Below, piece by piece: positions 18,223-28,316 of a DNA stretch of 64,000 nt; within the stretch, counting starts at the first letter, position 1, and each line of letters begins with the position of its first letter. Under the pieces are notes generated by a model. That model did no database searches, had not been told where the DNA came from, and saw nothing but the letters and a program-made list of their open reading frames with translations. The stretch spans positions 3,257,501-3,321,500 of the forward strand of contig NC_020059.1 of NCBI RefSeq assembly GCF_000330885.1, written 5' to 3'. Source of the DNA: Rhizobium tropici CIAT 899. Its GTDB lineage: Bacteria; Pseudomonadota; Alphaproteobacteria; Rhizobiales; Rhizobiaceae. Made by a program: the position numbers and the translations under genes.

Positions 18223-18636
18223 CTAAAGCAGATCCTGCAGGAACGGGATCAGCGGCTCGTCGGCCGGCGGCATGGGATAGTCACGCAGAGCTTGCGGCCG
18301 CACCCATTTGATCGCCTGCCCTTCCCGGCCATGCGGGATGCCCTCATAGCGCCGGCAGATGTAAAGCGGCATCAGCAGATGGAAGGTCTCATAGGTGTGG
18401 CTGGCGAAAGTCAGCGGCGCAAGACAGGCGATCTTCGTCTGGATGCCAAGCTCTTCCTGAAGCTCACGCACCAGCGTCTCCTCCGGCGTCTCGCCGGCCT
18501 CGACCTTGCCGCCGGGAAATTCCCAAAGGCCGGCGAGGGATTTCCCTTCGGGACGCTGCGCCAACAGGATGCGGCCATCGGCATCGATGAGCGCGCAGGC
18601 GGCAACGAGAACGATTTTGCGGCCAGCCTCGCTCAT
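18223..18636 (-). CDS. mutT: 8-oxo-dGTP diphosphatase, MutT-type Nudix hydrolase
   Basis: A 137-residue Nudix hydrolase that cleanses the nucleotide pool of oxidised dGTP. The Nudix box is complete: GGKVEAGETPEETLVRELQEELGI (about 39-62). The flanking LLAQRPEGKSLAGLWEFPGGK is typical of MutT. The ATG at 18636 overlaps the stop of the GNAT gene by four bases (ATGA), which fixes the start and makes it the third gene of an argJ-GNAT-mutT unit, an order often kept in Rhizobiales. Confidence 0.93.
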   Translation of the reverse strand: MSEAGRKIVLVAACALIDADGRILLAQRPEGKSLAGLWEFPGGKVEAGETPEETLVRELQEELGIQTKIACLAPLTFASHTYETFHLLMPLYICRRYEGIPHGREGQAIKWVRPQALRDYPMPPADEPLIPFLQDLL

Positions 18637-19412
18637 GCAGCCCCCGGCGGTTGCCAATAGCAGTAGCGATAGGCTTCGCGGAAGCCGAAGCGGAGATAGA
18701 GCGCCAGAGCCGGAGCATTGTCGGCGCCGACCTGAAGCCAGGCAGTCTTGGCGCTGCGCATGCGCGCCCAGCGAAGCGCCGATGTCAGAATCTCGGCTCC
18801 TAGACCCTTGCGCCGATGCTGTACGGAAACGGCGACAGACATGATGCCGGCAAGATCATTGTCCTGCACGCACAGCGTGGTCGCCACCGGTCCGGCATCG
18901 TCATTTTCGATGACGAAGAGTCCCGATGGCGGCTTGATGCTGCTCACCACCTCCGCCAGCGCTGGCTTCAGGGCGGGATCAGCCCCATCAACCAGCAGGC
19001 TGGCATCAACATAGCGGCCGACATCGTGGCTCGGCAGATGATCCAGCATGTCAGGCAGTTCGAGATCGACGAGATTGGCGGTCATGACGATCGTCTCGTC
19101 GAAGCACGTCCAGCCGCGCTCCCGAAGGAGATCGATGAGCTTCGGCGAGGCAAGAGGGGTCTCACGCACCACCATCGGCCTGCCATAGGCCTCGAACTTG
19201 CGCTGCGCTTTTGCCAGCCGGATTTCGAGATCGCGATGATCGGAGGGATCGAGCGGCACGACAGAATTCAGCCGCTTCGACGGATGACCCGCCGTTAGCC
19301 GGATCTGCCAGCTGCCATCATATTGCACCGACGAGGCAGGCCAGGCCCGGAAGCCGACGGCTTCCAGCCTGCGCACCAGCGGCAGCTTGTTTATCGTGGT
19401 CTGCGCATGCAT
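18633..19412 (-). CDS. GNAT family N-acetyltransferase
   Basis: A 259-residue protein with an uncharacterised N-terminal part and a C-terminal GNAT domain (about 120-255). The acetyl-CoA loop is in VSVQHRRKGLGAEILTSAL, and the last motif is NAPALALYLRFGFREAYRYCYW. It lies ten bases after the argJ stop and overlaps mutT by four bases. The substrate is unknown; the arginine-pathway neighbour is suggestive but not proof. Start 19412 avoids overlap with argJ; ATG 19442 would overlap it. Confidence 0.88.
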   Translation of the reverse strand: MHAQTTINKLPLVRRLEAVGFRAWPASSVQYDGSWQIRLTAGHPSKRLNSVVPLDPSDHRDLEIRLAKAQRKFEAYGRPMVVRETPLASPKLIDLLRERGWTCFDETIVMTANLVDLELPDMLDHLPSHDVGRYVDASLLVDGADPALKPALAEVVSSIKPPSGLFVIENDDAGPVATTLCVQDNDLAGIMSVAVSVQHRRKGLGAEILTSALRWARMRSAKTAWLQVGADNAPALALYLRFGFREAYRYCYWQPPGAA

Positions 19413-19422
19413 CAGCGAGGTA

Positions 19423-20664
19423 TCAGCTCCGGTAGTCGCCATTGATGGCAACATATTCCTTGGTGAGGTCGCAGGTCCAGACCGTTGCGCGGCCATTGCC
19501 GAGGCCGAGATCGACCTTCACGGGAATATCCTGCTGCTTCATGACATTCGAGGCGGCGTCTTCCGAATAGGAAGCGTCACGCTCGCCGTTGACGGCAACG
19601 CGGACATCGCCGAACCAGATGGCGAGCTTGTCGCGATCCGCCATTTCGCCGGCCTTGCCGACGGCCATCACGACGCGGCCCCAATTGGCGTCTTCGCCGG
19701 CGGCCGCGGTCTTGACCAGCGGCGAATTGGCGATCGAAAGGGCGATGCGCTTGGCAGCCGCGTCATTTTCGGCGCCCGTCACGGTGATTTCGAGCATCTT
19801 GGTCGCGCCTTCGCCATCACGCACGACCTGGATGGCAAGATCCCTCAGCAGCTCATTGAGTGCCACGCGGAAACCGGCGAGCTTCTGATCGTCGGCGCGA
19901 TCGATATGCGCCTGCCCGTCGGCAGCTGCGGCGCCAGTGGCAAAGAGCATCAGCGTGTCCGAGGTCGAAGTATCGCTATCGACGGTCATGGAGTTGAAGC
20001 TCGGGCCGACGCCATCGGACAGCAGCGTCTGCAACGCGGCAGAAGAAATATCGGCATCGGTGACCACGAAGGAGAGCATCGTCGCCATGTCGGGCGCAAT
20101 CATGCCGGCGCCCTTGGCAATACCGTTGATGGTGACCTTGACGCCGCCGATCTCGGCGGTACGGGTCGCGACCTTGGGATAGGTGTCCGTGGTCATGATC
20201 GCCTTGGCGGCCTCGAACCAGAAATCACTTGTCGCATCCTTCGCCATCGTGTCGAGCACGCCGGCAAACTTGGTGGCGTCAAGCGGCTCGCCGATGACGC
20301 CGGTGGAGGCAAGATAGACTTCGTTTTCACCGCAGCCGACGGCAGCCGCCGCGGATTTGGCGGTCAGTTCCGTCGCCTGGCGTCCCTTCAGGCCGGTGAA
20401 GGCATTGGCATTGCCGGAATTGACGACGACGGCGCGCGCGCTGCCGTGTGCCAGGTTCTTGCGGCAAAAATCGACCGGAGCCGAAGGGCACTTCGAACGC
20501 GTAAAGACGCCGGCAACGGCGGCCGGCTTGTCGAAGACCATCAACAGGACGTCGGTTCGGTTCTTGTATTTGATGCCGGCGGATGCCGTGGTCATGCGCA
20601 CGCCGCGAAGGGCGGGCATGGCTGTGAAGGTTTTGGGAGCGAGCGGAGAAACGGAACCGGACAT
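19423..20664 (-). CDS. argJ: Bifunctional glutamate N-acetyltransferase/amino-acid acetyltransferase ArgJ
   Basis: ArgJ recycles the acetyl group from N-acetylornithine to glutamate and can also acetylate glutamate from acetyl-CoA, serving the cyclic arginine pathway. The 413-residue precursor cleaves itself between Ala and Thr in [14 protein letters not shown], freeing the catalytic Thr of the beta chain. STGVIGEPL and the oxyanion-hole segment are present. ATG 20664 has AAGGTGG six bases upstream. argH, the last arginine step, is elsewhere in this window. Confidence 0.95.
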   Translation of the reverse strand: MSGSVSPLAPKTFTAMPALRGVRMTTASAGIKYKNRTDVLLMVFDKPAAVAGVFTRSKCPSAPVDFCRKNLAHGSARAVVVNSGNANAFTGLKGRQATELTAKSAAAAVGCGENEVYLASTGVIGEPLDATKFAGVLDTMAKDATSDFWFEAAKAIMTTDTYPKVATRTAEIGGVKVTINGIAKGAGMIAPDMATMLSFVVTDADISSAALQTLLSDGVGPSFNSMTVDSDTSTSDTLMLFATGAAAADGQAHIDRADDQKLAGFRVALNELLRDLAIQVVRDGEGATKMLEITVTGAENDAAAKRIALSIANSPLVKTAAAGEDANWGRVVMAVGKAGEMADRDKLAIWFGDVRVAVNGERDASYSEDAASNVMKQQDIPVKVDLGLGNGRATVWTCDLTKEYVAINGDYRS

Positions 20665-20686
20665 GAGACCCACCTTAATAATGAAG

Positions 20687-20706
20687 AGCCCGGAAAAACC
20701 GGGCCC
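20687..20706 (-). terminator. Hairpin between the foldase gene and argJ
   Basis: A GC-rich stem (GCCCGG / CCGGGC) with a short A/T loop lies 20-40 bases past the stop of the upstream foldase gene. No clear T-run follows on the minus strand, so it may be a weak terminator or a processing hairpin. Confidence 0.35.
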
Positions 20707-20727
20707 TGATTGTTTGAATGCCGTGAC

Positions 20728-21651
20728 TTACTGCTGCGGCTGCGCGTCGGGCGCCGCTGCACCATCAGCAGGCGCAACGGCGTCATCGGCCGGTGCCGCG
20801 TCCTGCTGCTTCTGCGCATCCTCATAGGCCTTGCTGAGCGCCGGGTCGTTGATGACGACCTTGGTATCCTGCTTGGCCTTGTTCAGAAGCTCAAGATACT
20901 TGTCGCGCATGACGAGCTGACGAACCTGATCCTTGACTTGATCGAACGGCGGAGGAGGAGCATTGCGCTTGTCCTCGACCTTGATGATGTGCCAGCCGAA
21001 ATCGGTCTTGACCGGGGTCTTCGTATAGGTGCCGACCGGCAGCGCGAAAGCCGCGTCTTCGAATTCCTTGACCATACGGCCGTGGCCGAAATAACCGAGA
21101 TCGCCGCCGTCAGCCTTGTTCGGGTCGGTCGACTTTTCCTTGGCAAGTGCGGCAAAATCCTTGCCGGCATCGAGTTCCTTGATGATCGCCTTGGCTTCAT
21201 CCTCGGTCTTCACGAGAATGTGGCGGGCATGAACTTCTTCCTGCTTCGGCAGGGCTGCGACTTCCTTGTCGTAGCGGGCCTTGACTTCATCATCCTTGAT
21301 GGCGTCGGCGACATGCGCCTTGAAGAAAGCATTGTGCAGCTCGCGGTCGCGCATATAGGCCATATGAGCCTGGAAATCCGGCGTCTGGTCGAGCTTCTCG
21401 GCAGCGGCCTTCTGCGACAGAAGCTTCACATCGACCGAGGCCGAAAGTGCCGCGACCTTCTTCTGGTCATCCGGAAGCTGGCCAAGCTGCGGATCGAGAT
21501 TGGCGATCGCGAGATCGAGTTCGGATTGATGGATTTCGACATCGCCGACCTTGGCGACAACGGGATCCTTGGCATCGGCCGCGAAGACCGGAGCCTGGAA
21601 GGTAACGATTGTCGCGAAAGCAACCGCAGCAAGCTTGTTATACTTCAACAT
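20728..21651 (-). CDS. Peptidylprolyl isomerase, parvulin/PrsA-SurA type
   Basis: A 307-residue periplasmic foldase. From ATG 21651 (GAAGGG upstream) it starts with a signal peptide, [26 protein letters not shown]. An N-terminal helical chaperone domain follows. The parvulin domain (about 135-245) has [36 protein letters not shown] and [13 protein letters not shown], all standard. The C-terminus is an Ala/Pro/Asp-rich tail. It is divergent from secA across 246 bases, which suits a shared role in protein export and folding. Confidence 0.93.
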   Translation of the reverse strand: MLKYNKLAAVAFATIVTFQAPVFAADAKDPVVAKVGDVEIHQSELDLAIANLDPQLGQLPDDQKKVAALSASVDVKLLSQKAAAEKLDQTPDFQAHMAYMRDRELHNAFFKAHVADAIKDDEVKARYDKEVAALPKQEEVHARHILVKTEDEAKAIIKELDAGKDFAALAKEKSTDPNKADGGDLGYFGHGRMVKEFEDAAFALPVGTYTKTPVKTDFGWHIIKVEDKRNAPPPPFDQVKDQVRQLVMRDKYLELLNKAKQDTKVVINDPALSKAYEDAQKQQDAAPADDAVAPADGAAAPDAQPQQ

Positions 21652-21897
21652 AAAATAACCCTTCGGTGATCTCGACCGGCTCGACAGATGTGAATCCGGC
21701 GTGAAAAAGCCTTCAGCAGGAGAATGTGGCCTTTCTGTATCGGCCAAATCCCGTTGACATCAATCGACCCCCCTCTTATCTGTCACGCAACCTCGCGTCC
21801 AGAACAGTTTCCGGCCGTTTTGTGCTATACTCCCGTTTTTTTCGGGAAGGGATAAAGCAGGAAACGGCGGGATGAAATCTCAGAAAGGACCAGTCAC

Positions 21898-24618
21898 ATG
21901 GTCAGCCTAGGTGGAATTGCCCGCAAGTTGTTCGGCTCGTCCAACGACCGCCGGGTCAAATCGTTCCAGCCGCAAGTAGCCGCAATCAATGCGCTCGAAC
22001 CGGAGATGCGTGCGCTGTCCGATGAAGCTCTGGCCGCCAAGACGGTTGAGTTCCGCCAGCAGCTCGCGGACGGCAAGACGCTGGATGATATCCTCGTGCC
22101 GGCCTTCGCGGTCGCTCGCGAAGCGTCGCGACGCGTTCTCGGCATGCGACCTTTCGACGTGCAGCTCATCGGCGGCATGATCCTCCATTCCAATGCGATC
22201 GCCGAAATGAAGACCGGCGAAGGTAAAACGCTCGTCGCAACCCTGCCAGTCTATCTGAACGCGTTGGCCGGCAAGGGCGTGCATGTCGTTACCGTCAACG
22301 ATTACCTGGCACAGCGCGACAGCGGCACCATGGGCCGCCTGTACAGCTTCCTCGGCCTGACGACAGGCGTCATCGTCCACGGCCTGTCCGATGAACAGCG
22401 CCATGACGCCTACGCCTGCGACATCACATACGCCACCAACAACGAGCTCGGTTTCGACTATCTGCGCGACAACATGAAGTATGAGCGCGCCCAGATGGTT
22501 CAGCGCGGCCATAGCTTCGCGATCGTCGACGAAGTGGACTCGATCCTCGTCGACGAAGCGCGCACGCCGCTGATTATCTCCGGTCCGCTCGACGACCGCT
22601 CTGATCTTTATGTCACCATCGACGCCTTCATTCCCCGCCTGGCGAAGGAAGACTACGAAATCGATGAAAAGCAGCGCTCGGCAAACTTCTCCGAAGAAGG
22701 CACCGAGAAGCTGGAAAACATGCTGCGCGAAGCCGGCTTGTTGAAGGGTGAATCGCTCTACGACGTCGAGAACGTCGCGATCGTCCACCACATCAACAAT
22801 GCGCTCAAGGCGCACAAGCTGTTCCAGCGCGACAAGGACTATATCGTCCGCAACGGCGAAGTCGTCATCATCGACGAATTCACCGGCCGCATGATGCCGG
22901 GCCGCCGCTATTCGGACGGCCAGCACCAGGCACTGGAAGCCAAGGAGCATGTGCAGATCCAGCCGGAAAACCAGACGCTGGCGCAGATCACCTTCCAGAA
23001 CTATTTCCGCATGTACGAAAAGCTCGCCGGCATGACCGGCACGGCTTCGACGGAAGCGGAAGAATTCGGCAACATCTACGGCCTCGACGTGATCGAAGTG
23101 CCGACCAACCTGCCGATCCAGCGTATCGATGAGGACGACGAGGTCTATCGTACGCATGCCGAGAAATATAACGCCATCATCAACGAGATCCTCGACGCGC
23201 ACAAGCGCGGCCAGCCGGTGCTGGTCGGCACGACATCGATCGAGAAGTCCGAACTTCTCGCCGATCTCATGCGCAAACGCGGCTTCAACAATTTCCAGGT
23301 TCTGAATGCCCGCTACCACGAGCAGGAAGCCTATATCGTCGCCCAGGCCGGCGTTCCCGGCGCGGTGACGATCGCCACCAACATGGCGGGCCGCGGCACC
23401 GACATCCAGCTCGGCGGCAATCTGGAAATGCGGGTCGAGCGCGACCTGCACGAAATGGAACCGGGTGCGGAACGCGACGCGGCCATTGCCCGCATTGCCG
23501 AAGAGATCAAGGAGCTCAAGCAGAAATCAATCGCTGCTGGCGGCCTCTACGTCATCGCCTCGGAGCGCCATGAAAGCCGCCGCATCGACAACCAGCTGCG
23601 CGGCCGCTCCGGCCGCCAGGGCGACCCGGGCCGCTCGAAGTTCTACCTGTCGCTCCAGGACGACCTGATGCGAATCTTCGGCTCCGACCGCATGGACGGC
23701 ATGCTGCAGAAGCTCGGTCTCAAGGAAGGCGAAGCGATCGTCCATCCCTGGATCAACAAGGCCGTTGAGCGCGCTCAGAAGAAGGTCGAAGCCCGCAACT
23801 TCGATATCCGCAAGAACGTTCTGAAGTATGACGACGTGCTGAACGATCAGCGCAAGGTCATCTTCGACCAGCGCGTCGAGCTGATGGAATCGAAGGACCT
23901 CTCCGAATTCGTCGGCGACATGCGCCACGACGTCATCGAGGATCTCGTCGCCAGACATATTCCGGAGCGCGCCTATGCCGAACAGTGGGATGCTGACGGC
24001 CTGAAGGCCGGCGTCGCCAACTTCTTCGATCTCGACATGCCTGTTCATGACTGGGTCAAGGAAGAAGGCATCGCCGAAGACGATATCCGCGCCCGCCTGA
24101 CGGAAGCGGCCGAAAAGGCTGCGGCCGAAAAGGCCGAACGCTTCGGCCCCGAGATCATGACCTATGTCGAGCGCTCCATCGTGCTGCAAACGCTGGACAA
24201 TCTCTGGCGCGAGCACATCGTCAACCTCGACCACCTGCGCTCGGTCATCGGCTTCCGCGGCTACGCCCAGCGCGATCCGCTGCAGGAATACAAGGCCGAG
24301 GCTTTCGAGCTGTTCCAGGCGCTGTTGAACAATCTGCGCCAGGCCGTGACCGCCCAGCTTTCGCGCGTTGAACTGGTGCAGCAGCCGGCCGAGCCGGAAA
24401 CGCCGCCGATGCAGGCCCGTCATATCGACGCGACGACCGGCGAGGACGAATTCGCCCCGTTCGCGCTTGCAAGCGAAAGCTTCATATCTCCGGAAAATCG
24501 CGATCCACTCAACCCGGCAACGTGGGGCCGCGTCGGCCGTAACGAGGCCTGCCCCTGCGGCTCCGGCAAGAAGTACAAGCACTGCCACGGCGCCTTCGAA
24601 AGCAGCGAAGTGGTCTAA
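21898..24618 (+). CDS. secA: Preprotein translocase subunit SecA
   Basis: SecA is the ATPase motor that pushes unfolded preproteins through SecYEG. The 906-residue protein has Walker A MKTGEGKT (about 102-109), the DEAD-like [17 protein letters not shown], the preprotein cross-linking domain, the second nucleotide-binding fold ([33 protein letters not shown]), the helical scaffold and the C-terminal zinc finger [14 protein letters not shown], which binds SecB and lipids. It is transcribed alone and ends in a strong terminator at 24647-24671. Confidence 0.98.
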   Translation: MVSLGGIARKLFGSSNDRRVKSFQPQVAAINALEPEMRALSDEALAAKTVEFRQQLADGKTLDDILVPAFAVAREASRRVLGMRPFDVQLIGGMILHSNAIAEMKTGEGKTLVATLPVYLNALAGKGVHVVTVNDYLAQRDSGTMGRLYSFLGLTTGVIVHGLSDEQRHDAYACDITYATNNELGFDYLRDNMKYERAQMVQRGHSFAIVDEVDSILVDEARTPLIISGPLDDRSDLYVTIDAFIPRLAKEDYEIDEKQRSANFSEEGTEKLENMLREAGLLKGESLYDVENVAIVHHINNALKAHKLFQRDKDYIVRNGEVVIIDEFTGRMMPGRRYSDGQHQALEAKEHVQIQPENQTLAQITFQNYFRMYEKLAGMTGTASTEAEEFGNIYGLDVIEVPTNLPIQRIDEDDEVYRTHAEKYNAIINEILDAHKRGQPVLVGTTSIEKSELLADLMRKRGFNNFQVLNARYHEQEAYIVAQAGVPGAVTIATNMAGRGTDIQLGGNLEMRVERDLHEMEPGAERDAAIARIAEEIKELKQKSIAAGGLYVIASERHESRRIDNQLRGRSGRQGDPGRSKFYLSLQDDLMRIFGSDRMDGMLQKLGLKEGEAIVHPWINKAVERAQKKVEARNFDIRKNVLKYDDVLNDQRKVIFDQRVELMESKDLSEFVGDMRHDVIEDLVARHIPERAYAEQWDADGLKAGVANFFDLDMPVHDWVKEEGIAEDDIRARLTEAAEKAAAEKAERFGPEIMTYVERSIVLQTLDNLWREHIVNLDHLRSVIGFRGYAQRDPLQEYKAEAFELFQALLNNLRQAVTAQLSRVELVQQPAEPETPPMQARHIDATTGEDEFAPFALASESFISPENRDPLNPATWGRVGRNEACPCGSGKKYKHCHGAFESSEVV

Positions 24619-24646
24619 GCCTAGCAAACCGATAGCAACGAACAGA

Positions 24647-24676
24647 ATGCCGCCTTTGGGGCGGCATTTTTGTTTG
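24647..24676 (+). terminator. Rho-independent terminator of secA
   Basis: An 8-bp stem ATGCCGCC / GGCGGCAT with a 5-nt loop is followed directly by TTTTGTTT, 29 bases past the secA stop. Confidence 0.88.
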
Positions 24677-24748
24677 CAACGATCGGAGATCACAGCAATT
24701 GTCGTCGATACGCGCAGCCGCCAAGCGTCACGAGCACGTCCACCGTGT

Positions 24749-25378
24749 TCAAACAGCGGAATGCGGATCCTCACTGTAGAGATGGACAGGGTAGCCTGGC
24801 CCGATGACGTCAGGCACCCGATCGAACCAGGCCGTAAGCGCCGGATAATCGGCGAGATCGAAGCCGCAATCCGCCGCCTTATGGGCATAGGCGTAAACGG
24901 CTATGTCCGCGATCGAAAATTCGCCACCGACCAGAAATGGCGTGTTCTTCAGCCCGCGCTCAAGCGCCGCGAGGGCGCGAAGGCCGGCCGAGCGCTTGGC
25001 CTCCGCCATAACGGCATTGAGCTCGAGCCGTCCCGTCAGCGTCCAGAAGCGCAGCGTGCCGATGACCGGTTCGACATGATACTGTTCGAAGAACAGCCAT
25101 TGCATGACCTTGGCGTGCAGATAGCGATCCGCCGGAAGAAACCGCGTGCCTTCGGCCACATAGGTGAGAATAGCGTTCGATTCCGCTATCGTTCGCCCAT
25201 CCTCCAGTTCGAGAACGGGGATGCCGCCTGCCGGATTGAGATCGAGAAAGGCGTCCGTGCGCCCCTCACCCTCGAAGATGGACACCAGGCGAGTCTGGTA
25301 GGGAATATCGAGCAATCCGAACAGAACCCTGGCCTTCCAGCCATTCTGCGACGGCAAATAATCGTGAAGTGTGAGCAT
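24749..25378 (-). CDS. Glutathione S-transferase family protein
   Basis: A 209-residue GST. The N-terminal thioredoxin-like domain has LNPAGGIPVLELEDGRTIAESNAIL, with the cis-Pro and the SNAI glutathione-gamma-Glu binding motif. The C-terminal all-helical domain has FSIADIAVYAYAHKA with the N-capping Ser and buried Asp. Start 25378 (MLTLHDYLPSQNGWKARV) is fixed by GGAGGAGG five to twelve bases upstream; the frame remains open a further 58 codons without support. The substrate is unknown. It converges with secA. Confidence 0.92.
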   Translation of the reverse strand: MLTLHDYLPSQNGWKARVLFGLLDIPYQTRLVSIFEGEGRTDAFLDLNPAGGIPVLELEDGRTIAESNAILTYVAEGTRFLPADRYLHAKVMQWLFFEQYHVEPVIGTLRFWTLTGRLELNAVMAEAKRSAGLRALAALERGLKNTPFLVGGEFSIADIAVYAYAHKAADCGFDLADYPALTAWFDRVPDVIGPGYPVHLYSEDPHSAV

Positions 25379-25626
25379 AAAATCCTCCTCCGATAGACCC
25401 TGGATTCTACATACCGACCGAACCGTCGCCACCCGTTTCCTGCGCCGGCGGCATGGTGCGGCGACTCCAAGCCCACTGCGCCTCATGGTTGCTTTCCGGC
25501 GAGATTGATCAGCAACCCTCCATTTCGGTAAAGCCACTTTTACGTGTCGCAAGAACCGATTCTTAACTCTCCTCTGCCAAGACTAACGCGAGTTTGGGAT
25601 CATACTTAAAGTATTGCGTATCGATC

Positions 25627-27042
25627 ATGGCGGTCTTTCAAACAGCGGAAAGAATGTTGCCGTCCGCTTTGCGGGCCGCCCTATCCCCGTATCTGCGCAA
25701 GATTAGCATCCTCCTTGCCGGTCAGGACGAGAAAGCTGCGTCGCAGCGCATGGCGCTGATCGCCTTCACGATCCGCGTTGCAGGCGCCGCGCTCGCCTTT
25801 CTCTCGCAGATCATTCTTGCTCGCCTGATGGGCCGGTTCGAATACGGCATTTTTGTCTTCGTCTGGGTGTTGATGATCCTGTTCGGCAATCTTGCCTGCC
25901 TCGGCTTCCCGACGGCCATCATCCGCCTCCTGCCGCAGTATGACGCCAGCGCCAATTACAATGCCATTCGCGGTCTGAACATGACGGCACGCCTGTTCGT
26001 GGTTGCTCTCTCGGGCACGCTGGCGCTGATTGGAGCGCTCCTGCTTTTTGCCTTTCGCGGCATGATCGAGCACTATTACGTCGTGCCGGTTTTCCTCGGC
26101 CTGATTGCCGTGCCGATGATTGCGCTTGGAGACGTTCTGGACGGTACGGCCCGTGCCAAGCACTGGCCGGTCATGGCGCTCAGCCCGACCTTCCTCATCC
26201 GCCCGACGCTGATCCTGCTCTTCATGGTGGCCGCGATCCTCGCCGGCGCACCGCGTGATGCCGTCACCGCTATGGCCGCAGCTCTCGCCGGCGCTTTCAC
26301 CAGTGTCCTGCTGCAATATCTCGCAGTGACGCTCCGTCTGCGCCGCCATTATCCACGCGGCCCGAAAACCACTGAACTCCGCGCCTGGACAGCCGTCGCC
26401 CTGCCGATCTTCCTGGTCGAAGGCGTGGGCTACCTGCTCACCAATTCTGATGTCATCGTCGTCGGCATTTTCCTCGATCCGGATGAAGTCGCCGTCTATT
26501 TCGCAGCGGCAAAAACGATGGCCCTGGTGCTCTTCGTCTCCTTCGCTGTCAGGGCGGCCATCGGCCCGCGCTTTGCCGCCATTCTTGCTGAAGGCGACCG
26601 GAGCAAGCTCGCAGCCTTTGCCACGGAGGCCACACGCTGGTCCTTCTTTCCAGCACTTGCCCTCGGCCTCGTGGTGCTGGCGGCGGGGCAGCTCCTGCTT
26701 TCGCTGTTCGGCGCCGCCTTCACGGAGGGGCAGATTGTGATGGCGATCCTGCTTGCCGGCATTCTTGCGAGAGCGCTCGTCGGCCCTGCCGAAGTGCTCC
26801 TGACCATGGCGGACAAGCAGATGCTCTGCGTCTATCTCTATGCCGTGGCGCTCGTTGCCAATGTCGGCCTGAACGTTGCGCTCATCCCGCATCTCGGCAT
26901 CGAAGGAGCGGCGATTGCCGGCGCCACTGCCATGGCGATCGAGGCCTTGCTCCTGCACGTGGCCGTCCGCCGCGCGCTTGGCATCAAACTATTCGCCCTC
27001 CTCCGACGCTCGTCGGCGTCATCGGCAACGAGGGTCTTCTGA
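25627..27042 (+). CDS. Polysaccharide flippase-like membrane protein (MATE/MOP superfamily)
   Basis: A protein of about 471 residues with some 12-14 hydrophobic helices. Blocks such as ARLMGRFEYGIFVFVWVLMILFGNLACLGFPTAIIRLLPQY are typical of Wzx/oligosaccharide-flippase members of the MOP superfamily, which move lipid-linked sugars across the inner membrane. No glycosyltransferases are adjacent. The next gene, a CelD-like acyltransferase, starts two bases after its stop, so the two are surely co-transcribed and may act on one surface glycan. The start is uncertain (ATG 25627 or 25654). Confidence 0.85.
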   Translation: MAVFQTAERMLPSALRAALSPYLRKISILLAGQDEKAASQRMALIAFTIRVAGAALAFLSQIILARLMGRFEYGIFVFVWVLMILFGNLACLGFPTAIIRLLPQYDASANYNAIRGLNMTARLFVVALSGTLALIGALLLFAFRGMIEHYYVVPVFLGLIAVPMIALGDVLDGTARAKHWPVMALSPTFLIRPTLILLFMVAAILAGAPRDAVTAMAAALAGAFTSVLLQYLAVTLRLRRHYPRGPKTTELRAWTAVALPIFLVEGVGYLLTNSDVIVVGIFLDPDEVAVYFAAAKTMALVLFVSFAVRAAIGPRFAAILAEGDRSKLAAFATEATRWSFFPALALGLVVLAAGQLLLSLFGAAFTEGQIVMAILLAGILARALVGPAEVLLTMADKQMLCVYLYAVALVANVGLNVALIPHLGIEGAAIAGATAMAIEALLLHVAVRRALGIKLFALLRRSSASSATRVF

Positions 27043-27044
27043 TC

Positions 27045-28316
27045 ATGGCACGTCCCCCCTACACCGAAACCACCGACAGCCAAGTGAACGCCCTGACCCA
27101 TACGCTCGCAGCACTGCATTTCGAAACGCCGAAAGCGGAGGCCCGGGTCGAGGTTGGCCGCGCCGGCCGCGAACTCTGCCTCTATCCCGGCAAGCTCGGC
27201 TACGAGCTGCAGGACGAGCTGGACTTCCTGTCCAATCGCGCCATGGAGCCGAACGTCTTCTTCTCGGGCCGCTTCCTGGCGCCCGCCATGCCGCGCCTTG
27301 AGGATCGGCAGGTGCGTCTGGCGCTGATGCGCGATATCAACAGCACGCGCAGCCGCATGCGTCTGCTGATGCCCTTCACGGTCGACAAGCCGGGCTTCGC
27401 CATCGGCCCGTCGATCATCCGCGTCTGGTCGAACTCCTTCGGCCCGCTCGGCACGCCCCTGCTAGACGCCGAGGATGCCGGCGAAACGCTCGACAACCTC
27501 TTCGAGGCACTCTCCCGCCCGGAGCTGCATCTCCCGACCACGCTCGTATTGCCGGATGTCCGGCTCAACGGCCGTTTCGTCCAAATGGCCAAGGTCATTG
27601 CGATCGGCCGAAATCTGCCGATCGCCATCGCCAACCCCTTCCAACGCCCGATGCTCCAGAGCAATGACGACGCGCTCGCCTATCTCAGGCGAACGATTTC
27701 CAACGCGCACTTGCGCGAAATGCGCCGCCAATGGCGACTTTTGGAAAACCACGGCGAGATCAGCTACAACGTCGCCCGTCAGCCCCGCGATATTCACGGG
27801 CGCATGGAAGAATTCCTGGCGCTGGAGGCAAGCGGCTGGAAGGGCAAGAAGCGCTCGGCGCTCGTCACCGATCGCCATCATGCCGCCTTTGCCCGCGAAG
27901 CGATTTCCAACCTTGCCGCCATCGACGCGGTGCGCATTCACTCAATAGATCTTGACGGCAAGGCCGTCGCCTCGATGATCGTGCTGATCATGGGCGGCGA
28001 GGCCTATACGTGGAAGACGGCCTTTGACGAAGCCTATGCCCGCTATTCGCCGGGCAAGCTCTTGATGGGCGAACTGACGGAATGGCATCTCGACGACGCC
28101 AACGTCGTCCGCTCCGATTCCTGCGCCGTGCCCGATCATCCGATCATGAGCCGCTTCTGGCACGAACGCGAGGACATGGGCACGCTCATCATCGGCCTGA
28201 CCCCGAACGGCGACCGCGACGTGCGTCAGGTGACCACGCAGCTGCACATGTATCGCAGCACCCGCAACATGGCGAAGCTGCTGCGCGAAAAGATCCTGTC
28301 GCTTACGAAGCGCTAG
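27045..28316 (+). CDS. GNAT-type acyltransferase, CelD/BcsL-like
   Basis: A 423-residue protein whose C-terminal half (about 215-400) matches the CelD-like GNAT domain (GNAT_acetyltr_6). It has HLREMRRQWRLLENHG, ALEASGWKGKKRSAL and the cofactor-side segments YARYSPGKLLMGELTEWHL, seen in proteins of cellulose and exopolysaccharide loci. The N-terminal half is less conserved. It follows the flippase gene by two bases, so acylation of a membrane-exported glycan is a reasonable inference. Its 3' end overlaps the convergent acyl-CoA synthetase gene by 14 bases. Confidence 0.83.
   Translation: MARPPYTETTDSQVNALTHTLAALHFETPKAEARVEVGRAGRELCLYPGKLGYELQDELDFLSNRAMEPNVFFSGRFLAPAMPRLEDRQVRLALMRDINSTRSRMRLLMPFTVDKPGFAIGPSIIRVWSNSFGPLGTPLLDAEDAGETLDNLFEALSRPELHLPTTLVLPDVRLNGRFVQMAKVIAIGRNLPIAIANPFQRPMLQSNDDALAYLRRTISNAHLREMRRQWRLLENHGEISYNVARQPRDIHGRMEEFLALEASGWKGKKRSALVTDRHHAAFAREAISNLAAIDAVRIHSIDLDGKAVASMIVLIMGGEAYTWKTAFDEAYARYSPGKLLMGELTEWHLDDANVVRSDSCAVPDHPIMSRFWHEREDMGTLIIGLTPNGDRDVRQVTTQLHMYRSTRNMAKLLREKILSLTKR

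Noticed and set aside
21907..23451. Long minus-strand frame (514 codons) opposite secA
   Set aside because: It is a GC-driven shadow of a perfectly conserved gene; its residue content is low-complexity and unrelated to any family.
25681..26958. Minus-strand frame (425 codons) opposite the flippase gene
   Set aside because: Charged, histidine-rich composition typical of antisense frames; the plus-strand gene has clear transmembrane helices.
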